Part shown: piece by piece, positions 43,700 to 51,342 of the stretch
How the letters are laid out: every line of letters begins with the position of its first letter
Numbering within the stretch: position 1 is the stretch's first letter
NCBI RefSeq assembly: GCF_018614055.1
Contig: NZ_JAGGPB010000021.1
Coordinates: forward strand, 38,041-102,040
Length of the DNA: 64,000 nt
From: Streptomyces sp. ISL-98
GTDB taxonomy: Bacteria > Actinomycetota > Actinomycetes > Streptomycetales > Streptomycetaceae
Direction: 5' to 3'
The notes under the pieces: generated by a model
What the model saw: the letters and a program-made list of their open reading frames with translations, nothing else
What the model was told of the DNA's origin: nothing
Database searches by the model: none
Translations under genes and position numbers: made by a program

Positions 43700-44487
43700 T
43701 GACGGCATCCCGAGCCGCCGCGCTGCGCGCCCTGCATGTTCCGGGCAAGCCGGTCGTCCTGCCGAACGTCTGGGACGCGGCCTCCGCCCGTACGGTCGTG
43801 GCCGCCGGTTTCCCGGCCGTCGCCACGGCCAGTGCGGCGGTCGCCCCGGCCCTGGGCTTCGAGGACCACGAGGCGGCCCCGGCCGCGGAGATGTTCGCCG
43901 CGGTGGCCCGCATCGTGCGGGCCGTGGACGTACCGGTCACCGCCGACCTGGAACGCGGCTACGGCCTGCCGCCCGCCGAGCTCGCCGAGCGCCTGGCGGA
44001 GACCGGCGCGGTGGGCTGCAACCTGGAGGACTCCGACCCGCGTACGGGCGCGATGGTGGAAGCCGACGAGCAGGCCGAGTTCCTGTCCGCGTTCCGCCGG
44101 GCCGCCCCCCACGTGGTGATCAACGCCCGCACGGACACGCTGCTGCGCGGCAACCCCGCCACGGAGGAGGAACGCCGGGACCTCCTGTCGGAAGCGGTGG
44201 CCAGGGGCCGCACGTATGCCGAAGCGGGCGCGGACTGCATCTACGCGCTCTCCTTGCAGGCCCTGTCCGCCGAGACGGTACGCGAGCTGGTGAAGGGCAT
44301 AGGGGCCCCGGTCAACATCGCGTACGGTCCCGGAAGCCCCTTGTCCTTGGCCGACTTGGCGGCAGCGGGAGTGGCAAGGGTGACCTTCGGCCCGGGCCTG
44401 TTCATGGCGGTGCAGAAGCACTTGGCGGACCTGGCGGAGGAGATCGCCGCGGGGAGGGACCCGTACGCGGGCTTGAAGCTGTGGTGA
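43699..44487 (+). CDS. Isocitrate lyase/PEP mutase family protein
   Basis: 262 residues with the (beta/alpha)8 PEP mutase fold: VVLPNVWDAASARTVVAAGFPAVATASAAV, VPVTADLERGYG, GAVGCNLEDSD, VVINARTDTLL and GADCIYALSLQALS. The DLERGYG and NLEDSD segments carry Mg2+ ligands. Isocitrate lyase needs a KKCGH loop, which is not seen, so a 2-methylisocitrate-lyase-like or oxaloacetate-hydrolase-like C-C lyase is possible. Overlaps the AhpD-like gene and is co-transcribed with it. Confidence 0.87.
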   Translation: MTASRAAALRALHVPGKPVVLPNVWDAASARTVVAAGFPAVATASAAVAPALGFEDHEAAPAAEMFAAVARIVRAVDVPVTADLERGYGLPPAELAERLAETGAVGCNLEDSDPRTGAMVEADEQAEFLSAFRRAAPHVVINARTDTLLRGNPATEEERRDLLSEAVARGRTYAEAGADCIYALSLQALSAETVRELVKGIGAPVNIAYGPGSPLSLADLAAAGVARVTFGPGLFMAVQKHLADLAEEIAAGRDPYAGLKLW

Positions 44488-44490
44488 TGT

Positions 44491-44512
44491 GACGGGACGG
44501 GACGGGACGGGA
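44491..44512. repeat. (GACGG)4 microsatellite
   Basis: Four tandem GACGG units plus GA directly after the PEP-mutase-like gene. Likely replication slippage. Confidence 0.85.
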
Positions 44513-44559
44513 TGCGCGGGGCCGGTGGGTGGGACGTACCAGTTGAATGGGGTGACTCC

Positions 44560-45033
44560 TCAGAAGCCGTCACATGTAGCCGTCGCGAACTTCCCCCGCG
44601 CCGTGGACGTTTGCGGTGGGTTGTCGTCCACCGTCACCGAGCATGTGGCCGTCCCGCCGGATTCCCCAAGGGTGACGACGAGCGAGCCGCCTTTCATGAG
44701 GCCCGTGCTCTCCACTTCCTTGCGCCACGGCAGGCGGGCGTCGGACACGCTGCTCGACGACGTGTTGCCGTTGTTCCAGGTGGTGTAGGTGATCGAGGCG
44801 TCATTCGCGTCGCCCGTCACCTCGTACGTCACCCGGACCTTCCGGTCCGCCTCCTCGTCGACCTCGCTGAAGACCAGCGCGGCGATCGCGACGCAGCCCA
44901 GCACGATGAGAACCGCGATACCCAGGAGCACCCACGGCCACACCCGGCGCCTCCTCGGGGGTGGCGGGTAGCCGTACCAGGGCGGGGGCGTGCCGCCGCC
45001 CTCGGGGCGCGGGCCCCACTGGGGTTCGGACAT
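44560..45033 (-). CDS. MmpS-like membrane-anchored protein
   Basis: 157 residues. Short Pro/Tyr-rich cytoplasmic N-terminus ([15 protein letters not shown]), one membrane segment (about 31-53), then an extracytoplasmic beta-sandwich: VRVTYEVTGDANDASITYTTWNNGNTSSSSVSDARLPW, with ATCSVTVDD and ATATCDGF supplying two cysteines that could form a disulfide. This is the pattern of MmpS transport-accessory proteins, though no MmpL/RND gene is adjacent. Confidence 0.82.
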   Translation of the reverse strand: MSEPQWGPRPEGGGTPPPWYGYPPPPRRRRVWPWVLLGIAVLIVLGCVAIAALVFSEVDEEADRKVRVTYEVTGDANDASITYTTWNNGNTSSSSVSDARLPWRKEVESTGLMKGGSLVVTLGESGGTATCSVTVDDNPPQTSTARGKFATATCDGF

Positions 45034-45189
45034 GAGAGCCGGGGTCCTTCCGGAGAGGAGCAGTTCCTTGCTGCCTCTCGATCATTCGCCGGGCCACGCC
45101 CACGCGCCCCCGGGACGTACGCCGACAGGGTGGCGAGACGAATCGTCTTGCGTAATGCGGCGGGAGACGGCAGGTGTGATCATCGAGAG

Positions 45190-45789
45190 ATGAGCACCGT
45201 GATTCGACTCGCCCAGCAACCGGACGCCGACGAACTGCTCGGCCGCAGCCCGCTCGCCGCCCTCGTCGGCATGCTGCTCGACCAGCAGGTACCGATGGAG
45301 TGGGCGTTCACGGGCCCGTACACGATCGCCCAGCGCATGGGTGGCGACGACCTGGACGCGCACGAGATCGCCGCGTACGACCCGGAGGCCTTCGTGGACC
45401 TGCTGTCGGCGAAACCGGCCGTGCACCGCTACCCGGGATCGATGGCGAAGCGCGTGCAGCAGCTCTGCCAGTACCTGGTCGAGCACTACGACGGGGACGC
45501 GGCCGGGGTGTGGCGCGACGTTGCCACCGGCAAGGAGCTGCTGGCCCGCCTGAACGACCTGCCCGGCTTCGGCAAGCAGAAGTCGCAGATCTTCCTCGCG
45601 CTGCTGGGCAAGCAGCTCGGCGCGCGGCCGGAGGGCTGGCGGGAGGCGGCCGGGGCGTACGGCGACGAGGGGTCGTACCGGTCGGCCGCGGACATCACGG
45701 GGCCGGAGTCGCTGGCGAAGGTGCGGGCGTTCAAGCAGGAGGCGAAGCGGGCGGCGAAGGCGGCGGCTCCGGCCAAGAAGAAGGCGTAG
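45190..45789 (+). CDS. HhH-GPD-type DNA glycosylase
   Basis: 199 residues. Helix-hairpin-helix motif LLARLNDLPGFGKQKSQIFLALLGK and the preceding GMLLDQQVPMEWAFTGPYTIAQRMG of the EndoIII/AlkA superfamily. The catalytic Asp expected after the HhH is not certain. No FeS cluster loop. The tail is Lys/Ala-rich (KQEAKRAAKAAAPAKKKA), fitting DNA contact. Base-excision role inferred from the family. Confidence 0.88.
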   Translation: MSTVIRLAQQPDADELLGRSPLAALVGMLLDQQVPMEWAFTGPYTIAQRMGGDDLDAHEIAAYDPEAFVDLLSAKPAVHRYPGSMAKRVQQLCQYLVEHYDGDAAGVWRDVATGKELLARLNDLPGFGKQKSQIFLALLGKQLGARPEGWREAAGAYGDEGSYRSAADITGPESLAKVRAFKQEAKRAAKAAAPAKKKA

Positions 45790-45947
45790 GCGGGCGGGCG
45801 CGGGGCGCCGAGTGCCCGGATAGAGGGCGGGAGACACCGGACGACGCACTTCCGCTCACGATTTACTCCCGTTATGGCATTGAATACGACTTTTGAACCC
45901 CCGCCTCATGGCTGCGCCCGGAGCCGCTTGCCCGGTAGGCTTTCCGT

Positions 45948-46250
45948 GTGATCTTCAAGCGCATCGGAAACGGCCGGCCATACCCCGACCATGGCCGGGA
46001 AAGCACCCGTCAGTGGGCGGATGTCGCGCCGCGCCCGGTCCGCCTCGATCAGCTCGTGACCACCAAGGGTCAGCTGGATCTCGAGACGCTCCTCGCCGAG
46101 GACTCGACGTTCTACGGCGACCTCTTCGCGCACGTCGTGAAGTGGCAAGGCGACCTCTACCTGGAGGACGGGCTGCACCGCGCCGTCCGCGCCGCGCTCC
46201 AGCAGCGCCAGGTGCTGCACGCGCGCGTCCTGGAACTCGACGGCATCTGA
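45948..46250 (+). CDS. Small ParB/sulfiredoxin-fold-like conserved protein
   Basis: 100 residues from GTG 45948. PRPVRLDQLVTTKGQLDLETLL followed by GDLYLEDGLHRAVRAALQQRQVLHARVLEL matches the ParB/Srx pattern of strand, helix, then DGxHR and AA helix. The same streptomycete protein is sometimes labelled VapB-type antitoxin, but no toxin gene is beside it and it has no ribbon-helix-helix, so I do not use that name. TAGGCT ends 7 nt before the GTG, indicating a leaderless mRNA. Function unknown. Confidence 0.82.
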   Translation: MIFKRIGNGRPYPDHGRESTRQWADVAPRPVRLDQLVTTKGQLDLETLLAEDSTFYGDLFAHVVKWQGDLYLEDGLHRAVRAALQQRQVLHARVLELDGI

Positions 46251-46386
46251 GACGTCCGGGACACCGGGACACATCTGAGGCATCCGAGGGTCCGGCAGGC
46301 CGGGCTGTTGAGCCTTATGGGTTGGCCTGACCCAAGTGGTTGATCATTTAGTAGGCATCATCACCGAGTCGCATTACGCTGCGCTC

Positions 46387-47025
46387 ATGAGCATGCTGAC
46401 TCCCCCCGGCATGGGCGGAAAGTACCGCATTACGGGCGACAAGTACCCGCGCATGCGACGCCCCCGGAACCGACGAAGGATCATCCTCGCGGTGATGGCC
46501 TCGGTCGTGGCCCTCGGCCTGATCGGCTGGGGGACGCTTCAGCTCATCGAGGTCTTCACGGGGGGCGGGAAGCACTCGACGGCCGTCCGCAAGAAACAGG
46601 GCTGCGCCAAACAGGGCAAGCCGAACGGATCGGCGTCCGGAGCGCCGAGTACGCTGCCCAAGCCGGGCGCGATCAAGGTCAACGTCTACAACGCGACGAA
46701 GCGCGGCGGCCTCGCCAAGGGCACCGCCGACGAGCTCAAGAAACGCGGCTTCAAGATCGGCAAGGTCGGCAACGCGCCGAAGGCGTACGACAAAAAGGTC
46801 AAGGGCGCCGGGATACTGCTGGGCGCCCCCAAGGCGGCCTCCGGCATGCTGCCGGTACTCGGTGCGCATCTCACGGGCGCCGTACAGAAGACGGACGCGC
46901 GTGAGGGCAGCGACGTGGACCTGATCCTCGGCACGGCCTTCAAGGAGCTGGACACCAAGAAGGACGCGGACAAGGCCATGGCCACGCTGGCCAATCCCTC
47001 GCCCGCGCCCTCCGGGAAGTGCTGA
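46387..47025 (+). CDS. LytR C-terminal-domain protein
   Basis: 212 residues. A basic cytoplasmic start (KYPRMRRPRNRRR), one membrane anchor (about 32-55), a Gly/Ser linker and a LytR_C domain: IKVNVYNATKRGGLAKGTADELKKRGFKIGKVGNAPKAYDKKVKGAGILLG. Stand-alone LytR_C proteins sit at the cell surface with LytR-CpsA-Psr enzymes that attach wall polymers; here there is no catalytic LCP domain. The ATG at 46387 is preceded by TTACGCT, so a leaderless start is possible. Convergent with upp. Confidence 0.9.
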   Translation: MSMLTPPGMGGKYRITGDKYPRMRRPRNRRRIILAVMASVVALGLIGWGTLQLIEVFTGGGKHSTAVRKKQGCAKQGKPNGSASGAPSTLPKPGAIKVNVYNATKRGGLAKGTADELKKRGFKIGKVGNAPKAYDKKVKGAGILLGAPKAASGMLPVLGAHLTGAVQKTDAREGSDVDLILGTAFKELDTKKDADKAMATLANPSPAPSGKC

Positions 47026-47072
47026 GAACCGTACGACTGAGAACGTACGCCTGAGGAGCGTACGGACGGCTG

Positions 47073-47708
47073 CTAGTCCGCCGTGCCGTACATCCGGTCG
47101 CCCGCGTCGCCCAGCCCCGGCACGATGTAGCCGTGCTCGTTCAGGCGCTCGTCGATCGACGCCGTGACGACGGTGACCGGCGTGCCGGCCAGCTCGCGCT
47201 CCATGACCTCGACACCCTCCGGCGCCGCCAGCAGCACAACCGCCGTCACATCGTCCGCACCGCGCTTGATCAGCTCACGGATCGCCGCGACCAGGGTGCC
47301 GCCGGTGGCCAGCATCGGGTCCAGTACGTACACCTGGCGGCCCGAGAGGTCCTCCGGCATCCGCGTCGCGTAGGTCGACGCCTCAAGCGTCTCCTCGTTG
47401 CGGATCATGCCGAGGAAGCCCACTTCGGCGGTCGGCAGCAGCCGCACCATGCCGTCGAGCATGCCGAGACCGGCCCGCAGGATCGGTACGACCAGGGGGC
47501 GCGGGTACGACAGCTTCACGCCCGCCGTCGGCGACACCGGGGTCTGGATCTCGACCTGCTCGGTGCGCACGTCCCGGGTGGCCTCGTACGCGAGCAGGGT
47601 GACCAGCTCGTCGGCGAGGCGCCGGAAGGTCGGGGAGTCGGTGCGCTTGTCGCGCAGCGTGGTGAGTTTGTGCGCCACAAGAGGGTGGTCGACGACATGG
47701 ATCCGCAT
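47073..47708 (-). CDS. upp: Uracil phosphoribosyltransferase
   Basis: 211 residues; UMP from uracil and PRPP (pyrimidine salvage). [41 protein letters not shown] loop [16 protein letters not shown] and the uracil-binding C-terminus [23 protein letters not shown]. Complete. Confidence 0.98.
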   Translation of the reverse strand: MRIHVVDHPLVAHKLTTLRDKRTDSPTFRRLADELVTLLAYEATRDVRTEQVEIQTPVSPTAGVKLSYPRPLVVPILRAGLGMLDGMVRLLPTAEVGFLGMIRNEETLEASTYATRMPEDLSGRQVYVLDPMLATGGTLVAAIRELIKRGADDVTAVVLLAAPEGVEVMERELAGTPVTVVTASIDERLNEHGYIVPGLGDAGDRMYGTAD

Positions 47709-47832
47709 GGCGTCAACAGTAGCGGGGGCAGCGGCCCGCTCCCATCAGTGCCGACCAGGGCTGGCATCAACCCGCCGGCCGGAGGGAAGGTGGGTGAAGG
47801 ACAAACCCAGCATTGGGGTGGTGTGGTGGCCG

Positions 47833-48033
47833 ATGCGCGAAGCTGAGCAAGAGGAGCAGGGCGAGCAGGAACAGGACCTCAGCGACGAGAGTGGCGCCGA
47901 CCGCAGGCGGCGACGCGCCCAGTTCCTGCGCGAACTGCACGAGGCCAAGGCATTGCGCGACCGCGTGCAGCCGCGCCGCGCCCGCGCGGCCCGGATGCGG
48001 CAGCAGATGCGGATGCGCACCTTCCGCTGGTAG
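47833..48033 (+). CDS. Small highly charged protein
   Basis: 66 residues from ATG 47833 (in-frame GTG 47821 is an alternative). The first 25 residues are acidic (REAEQEEQGEQEQDLSDESG), the rest very basic and helical (RRRRRAQFLRELHEAK, RRARAARMRQQMRMRTFRW). No recognised domain. The tight stop and codon use look like a gene, and streptomycetes have a similar small protein divergent from upp. Possibly nucleic-acid binding (inference). Confidence 0.65.
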   Translation: MREAEQEEQGEQEQDLSDESGADRRRRRAQFLRELHEAKALRDRVQPRRARAARMRQQMRMRTFRW

Positions 48034-48240
48034 CCGTCAGTGGCCCGGTCGTGGCTTTCTCGTACGACTGGTACACGACGCAAGAGCGGAAGACCTCTCG
48101 CGAAGGCTTTGTTTCTGCCACGATTCCGAGTGGGCGGGGCTCAGGGCTGCGAAACGGTTTCTCCCCCACCCCCAGCTACACCCTCCGGCGCCGGGAGGAC
48201 TTCCAACCGGCACTTCATCAAGACCAGTGGGAGAGTCACG

Positions 48241-48774
48241 GTGTACATCGCCGCACTGCTCGCGCGCACCGAAGACGGGTGGAAAGCGAGCGACACGGAG
48301 CTCGACGACGTGGAAACGCTGTCGGACCTGACCGATCTGGCCCGCGAGGCCACGGTCGACGACGACACGGTGATCGTCTTCATCGAGCAGGAAGACGCAT
48401 GGTTCGGCCTCGTCCGGGTGGACGGCGAGGAGGACCCGCGCATCTATGTCTCGGACGCGGCCTCGGCCGCCCGTTCCTCGTACGGAGAGATCCTGCTCAC
48501 CGACGAACTGCTCGGCCGGGACCCCGAGGATCCCGACGCCCTGGAAGAGCTCGTCGACCTCGACGGCACCGAGGACGGCGAACCGGAGGAGGAAGACGAC
48601 GAGGACATCACGCTGGACGACACCAGCGCCGTACCGACGGGACCGCTCGGAGACACCAGGATCCTGGTGGACGTCGGCCTGTCCGAGAAGGAACTGCTCG
48701 CACTCGGCACCGACGCGCTCACCGAGATCGCCGACGTCCTGGGCGCCGCCGAAGTCCTGGAGACCGTCCAGTAG
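48241..48774 (+). CDS. tRNA adenosine deaminase-associated protein
   Basis: 177 residues from GTG 48241 (GGGAGAG upstream). Acidic throughout, with a run EDGEPEEEDDEDITLDD in the middle. YIAALLARTEDGWKASDTELDDVETL and the C-terminal LGDTRILVDVGLSEKELLALGTDALTEIADVLGAAEVLE are characteristic of the protein encoded before tadA in actinobacteria, named only by position. The stop overlaps the tadA GTG by one base (TAGTG). No enzymatic motif; perhaps a TadA partner. Confidence 0.88.
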   Translation: MYIAALLARTEDGWKASDTELDDVETLSDLTDLAREATVDDDTVIVFIEQEDAWFGLVRVDGEEDPRIYVSDAASAARSSYGEILLTDELLGRDPEDPDALEELVDLDGTEDGEPEEEDDEDITLDDTSAVPTGPLGDTRILVDVGLSEKELLALGTDALTEIADVLGAAEVLETVQ

Positions 48775-49268
48775 TGAGTCCGGCAGTGACAACAGAAACA
48801 CCTGACCCAGATCCGGTACGGGACCGGTGGCAGACGCCCATGCGCCTGGCACTGGACGAGGCGGCACGGGCGGCGGAGGCCGGCGATGTGCCGGTCGGCG
48901 CCGTCGTGCTGGCCCCGGACGGCTCGCTGCTCGCGGCGGGCCACAACGAGCGTGAGGCCACGGGCGATCCGACGGCGCACGCCGAGGTGCTGGCCATCCG
49001 CAGGGCGGCCGAGCGGCTCGGCGAGTGGCGGCTGACCGGCTGCACGCTTGTCGTCACCCTGGAGCCGTGCACGATGTGCGCGGGCGCGCTCGTACAGTCG
49101 CGGGTGGACAGGGTGGTCTACGGAGCGCTCGACGAGAAGGCGGGCGCGGCCGGGTCGCTCTGGGACGTCGTACGGGACCGGAGGCTGAACCACCGGCCCG
49201 AGGTCGTCCACGGTGTGCTCGAAGCGGAGTGCTCGGCACAGCTGACGGCCTTCTTCAGGGACCGCTGA
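48774..49268 (+). CDS. tadA: tRNA adenosine(34) deaminase TadA
   Basis: 164 residues from GTG 48774 (GTG 48786 is possible). Zinc deaminase converting A34 of tRNA-Arg(ACG) to inosine. Zinc and proton-transfer residues are His69 and Glu71 in TAHAE, Cys99 and Cys102 in EPCTMC. VPVGAVVLAPDG and VYGALDEKAGAAGS are family-typical. The stop codon falls in a 12-bp repeat array (49258-49293). Confidence 0.95.
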   Translation: MSPAVTTETPDPDPVRDRWQTPMRLALDEAARAAEAGDVPVGAVVLAPDGSLLAAGHNEREATGDPTAHAEVLAIRRAAERLGEWRLTGCTLVVTLEPCTMCAGALVQSRVDRVVYGALDEKAGAAGSLWDVVRDRRLNHRPEVVHGVLEAECSAQLTAFFRDR

Positions 49269-49293
49269 AGGCACGGCTGAAGGGACCGCTGAA
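49258..49293. repeat. Three 12-bp tandem repeats over the tadA stop
   Basis: GGGACCGCTGAA, GGCACGGCTGAA, GGGACCGCTGAA: first and third identical, second differs at two positions. The array spans the tadA stop codon and ends 9 nt before the -35 box of the next tRNA. Confidence 0.85.
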
Positions 49294-49301
49294 CAACCGA
49301 T

Positions 49302-49331
49302 TTCAGAGCACGGCCCGGCGTGGGCTAAGCT
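49302..49331 (+). promoter_or_regulatory. Probable tRNA-Ser(CGA) promoter
   Basis: TTCAGA (49302-49307) and TAAGCT (49326-49331), 18-bp spacer, with the tRNA beginning 7 nt later. Confidence 0.55.
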
Positions 49332-49338
49332 CTCTCTC

Positions 49339-49425
49339 GGTAGCGTGTCCGAGCGGCCTAAGGAGCACGCCTCGAAAGCGTGTGAGGGGGCAACTCCTCC
49401 GTGGGTTCAAATCCCACCGCTACCG
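49339..49425 (+). tRNA. tRNA-Ser (CGA)
   Basis: 87 nt, class II. Acceptor GGTAGCG (49339-49345) with CGCTACC (49418-49424); anticodon CGA in CTCGAAA; variable arm GTGAGGGGGCAACTCCTCC; T-arm GTGGGTTCAAATCCCAC. Confidence 0.97.
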
Positions 49426-49431
49426 CTCAGA

Positions 49432-49466
49432 ACGAAAGCCCCGACTCGATAAGTCGGGGCTTTCGT
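49432..49466 (+). terminator. Terminator after tRNA-Ser(CGA)
   Basis: Perfect 15-bp arms (49432-49446 with 49452-49466), loop CGATA. Confidence 0.88.
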
Positions 49467-49589
49467 GTTGCGCCGCTCATTTTCCCGCTGAGTAAGTGAT
49501 CACATCCGGCCAACCCTGAACCGGCCGTCTGTACGGATAGACTGCCGCGTCACGCGAGCGCGCAGGGTACCGGCGGGGAGGCCGCACAG

Positions 49590-49754
49590 ATGGTGCAAAC
49601 GAAGAAGATAGCTCTCTACATGGTCGTCGTCTTCGTGCTGTACACGATCATCACTTCCCCTTCCAGGGCGGCCGATCTCGTGCAGGTAGGCTTCGAAGGC
49701 GTGTCCAGTGCCGCCCAGGGCGTCGGTGAGTTCATGTCCGAACTGGTCCAGTGA
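49590..49754 (+). CDS. 54-residue single-pass membrane protein
   Basis: MVQTKKIALYMVVVFVLYTI, then ITSPSRAADLVQVGFEGVSS and AAQGVGEFMSELVQ. One N-terminal membrane segment (about 7-22) and an amphipathic helical tail. The ATG follows CGGGGAGG with 10-nt spacing. It sits alone between a tRNA terminator and the Dabb-protein gene. Good third-position GC and a clear ribosome site support it; I believe similar small proteins occur in other streptomycetes. Function unknown. Confidence 0.8.
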   Translation: MVQTKKIALYMVVVFVLYTIITSPSRAADLVQVGFEGVSSAAQGVGEFMSELVQ

Positions 49755-49797
49755 GCAGGCGCCCTCCCCATCGAAGCTCGTATCGAAGGAGTGCCCC

Positions 49798-50091
49798 TTG
49801 ATCCGCCATCTGGTCCTCTTCAAGCTCAACGAGGGCGTCGAGCGCGACGAGCCGCGCGTCGTCGCGGGCGTGAAGGCCTTCCAGGAGCTTGACGGGGTCG
49901 TCCCCGAGCTGGAGTTCTGGGAGTGCGCCTGGAACATCACCGACCGGCCCATCGCGTACGACTTCGCCATCAACTCGGCGGTCCAGGACCGCGATGCCCT
50001 CAAGCGATACATCGAACACCCGGCCCACCAGGCGGCCGCCGGACAGTGGCGCGAATTCGCCACGTGGGTGATCGCCGACTACGAATTCTGA
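49798..50091 (+). CDS. Dabb-family (stress-responsive A/B barrel) protein
   Basis: 97 residues from TTG 49798, chosen for AAGGAG at 49786-49791 and the start IRHLVLFKLNEGVE, the first strand of the dimeric alpha/beta barrel. WECAWNITDRPIAYDFAINSAVQDRDALKRYIEHPAHQAA is the Dabb core; the His pair in EHPAHQ is conserved. Members are usually dimers of unclear function, some acting as cyclases. Confidence 0.9.
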   Translation: MIRHLVLFKLNEGVERDEPRVVAGVKAFQELDGVVPELEFWECAWNITDRPIAYDFAINSAVQDRDALKRYIEHPAHQAAAGQWREFATWVIADYEF

Positions 50092-50107
50092 GCCCCCGGA
50101 ACACGAG

Positions 50108-50136
50108 GCCCCGCACCGTGCAGGTGCGGGGCTTTT
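50108..50136 (+). terminator. Terminator after the Dabb gene
   Basis: GCCCCGCACC (50108-50117) pairs with GGTGCGGGGC (50123-50132), followed by TTTT. Confidence 0.9.
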
Positions 50137-50183
50137 GCGTGCGTATGCCCCAACTTGCCGTCAACACGGAGCTATACGGTGCT

Positions 50184-50196
50184 TGCACACAGTGCA
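50184..50196. promoter_or_regulatory. Palindrome upstream of sigF
   Basis: TGCACACAGTGCA, with TGCAC/GTGCA arms, lies 75 nt before the sigF start near a TATACG (50173-50178). Candidate operator; the regulator is unknown. Confidence 0.4.
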
Positions 50197-50271
50197 CATG
50201 TCTTGTGATGCTATGACCGCTTTTGACGGATGGGTTGATCGTGATTGACCGAGAAAAGGGGTGGCGCGACC

Positions 50272-51132
50272 GTGCCGGCCAGTACAGCGCCTCAGGCTCC
50301 GCCCCAGCAGGTCCAGCAGCAGTCCCAGCAGCTGCCCCCGCTCCCGCCTGAGACCGCCCCCGCCAAGAGCCGTGGCGCGGACACCAGGGCGCTGACTCAG
50401 GTGCTGTTCGGCGAACTCAAGGGCCTGACCCCTGGCACGCCGGAACACGCCCGCGTGCGCGGAGCGCTCATCGAGGCGAATCTGCCGTTGGTGCGCTACG
50501 CCGCGGCCCGGTTCCGTAGCCGCAACGAGCCGATGGAGGACGTCGTACAGGTCGGCACGATCGGGCTCATCAACGCGATCGACCGGTTCGACCCGGACCG
50601 CGGCGTGCAGTTCCCGACGTTCGCGATGCCGACCGTCGTGGGCGAGATCAAGCGGTACTTCCGCGACAACGTCAGGACCGTGCACGTGCCTCGCCGGCTG
50701 CACGAGCTGTGGGTCCAGGTCAGCGGGGCCACCGAGGACCTCACGACGGCCCACGGCCGGTCTCCCACGACCGCCGAGATCGCCGAGCGGCTGCGCATCT
50801 CCGAGGACGAGGTACTGGCCTGCATCGAGGCGGGACGGTCGTACCATGCGACTTCACTGGAGGCGGCCCAGGAAGGTGACGGGCTGCCGGGGCTGCTGGA
50901 CCGTCTCGGATACGAGGACCCGGCGCTGGCCGGCGTCGAGCACCGCGACCTCGTCAGGCATCTGCTCGTACAACTGCCCGAGCGCGAACAGCGGATCCTG
51001 CTGCTGCGCTACTACAGCAACTTGACTCAATCTCAGATCAGCGCCGAGCTGGGCGTTTCGCAAATGCATGTGTCAAGGCTGCTGGCCAGAAGCTTCGCGC
51101 GACTCAGATCCGCAAATCGAATCGATGCGTAA
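50272..51132 (+). CDS. sigF: Sporulation sigma factor SigF
   Basis: 286 residues from GTG 50272 (AGGGG upstream); the TTG at 50245 is less likely. Group 3 SigB/F/G-type sigma: Gln/Pro-rich N-terminus, region 2 ([62 protein letters not shown]), region 3, and region 4 HTH ([29 protein letters not shown]). The pairing and order with the next sigma factor match S. coelicolor sigF-sigN. SigF acts late in spore maturation in S. coelicolor. Confidence 0.92.
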   Translation: MPASTAPQAPPQQVQQQSQQLPPLPPETAPAKSRGADTRALTQVLFGELKGLTPGTPEHARVRGALIEANLPLVRYAAARFRSRNEPMEDVVQVGTIGLINAIDRFDPDRGVQFPTFAMPTVVGEIKRYFRDNVRTVHVPRRLHELWVQVSGATEDLTTAHGRSPTTAEIAERLRISEDEVLACIEAGRSYHATSLEAAQEGDGLPGLLDRLGYEDPALAGVEHRDLVRHLLVQLPEREQRILLLRYYSNLTQSQISAELGVSQMHVSRLLARSFARLRSANRIDA

Positions 51133-51249
51133 CCCTTTCGGGTAATGCCCCGACTTGGCTGAAAAGCCGCACACCCCCTCTTTCCAGCGCAGATTTGTCG
51201 ACTTGGCGCTACAGCGTGTTGCCGACATGTGACATTCTGCTGGAACCGC

Positions 51250-51275
51250 GTTTGCCGCAGCCACTCCGCCGGTAT
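51250..51275 (+). promoter_or_regulatory. SigB-type promoter candidate for sigN
   Basis: GTTT (51250-51253), 16-bp spacer, CGGTAT (51270-51275): close to the SigB-family consensus GnnT-n14-16-GGGTAY. It lies 67 nt before the sigN start, so SigN or a paralogue may drive sigN. Confidence 0.5.
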
Positions 51276-51342
51276 TCAGGTGGAGGCTGCTTCCTCCGAC
51301 GGGAGCGCCCGCAGCTACCGTCAGCGACCTCAAGGGGGTGGC

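Noticed and set aside
43699..44487. Isocitrate lyase of the glyoxylate shunt
   Set aside because: The protein is far too short and lacks the KKCGH catalytic loop.
45948..46250. Toxin-antitoxin (VapB) label for the ParB-like small protein
   Set aside because: No toxin gene beside it and no ribbon-helix-helix; the DGLHRAV motif suits the ParB/Srx fold better.
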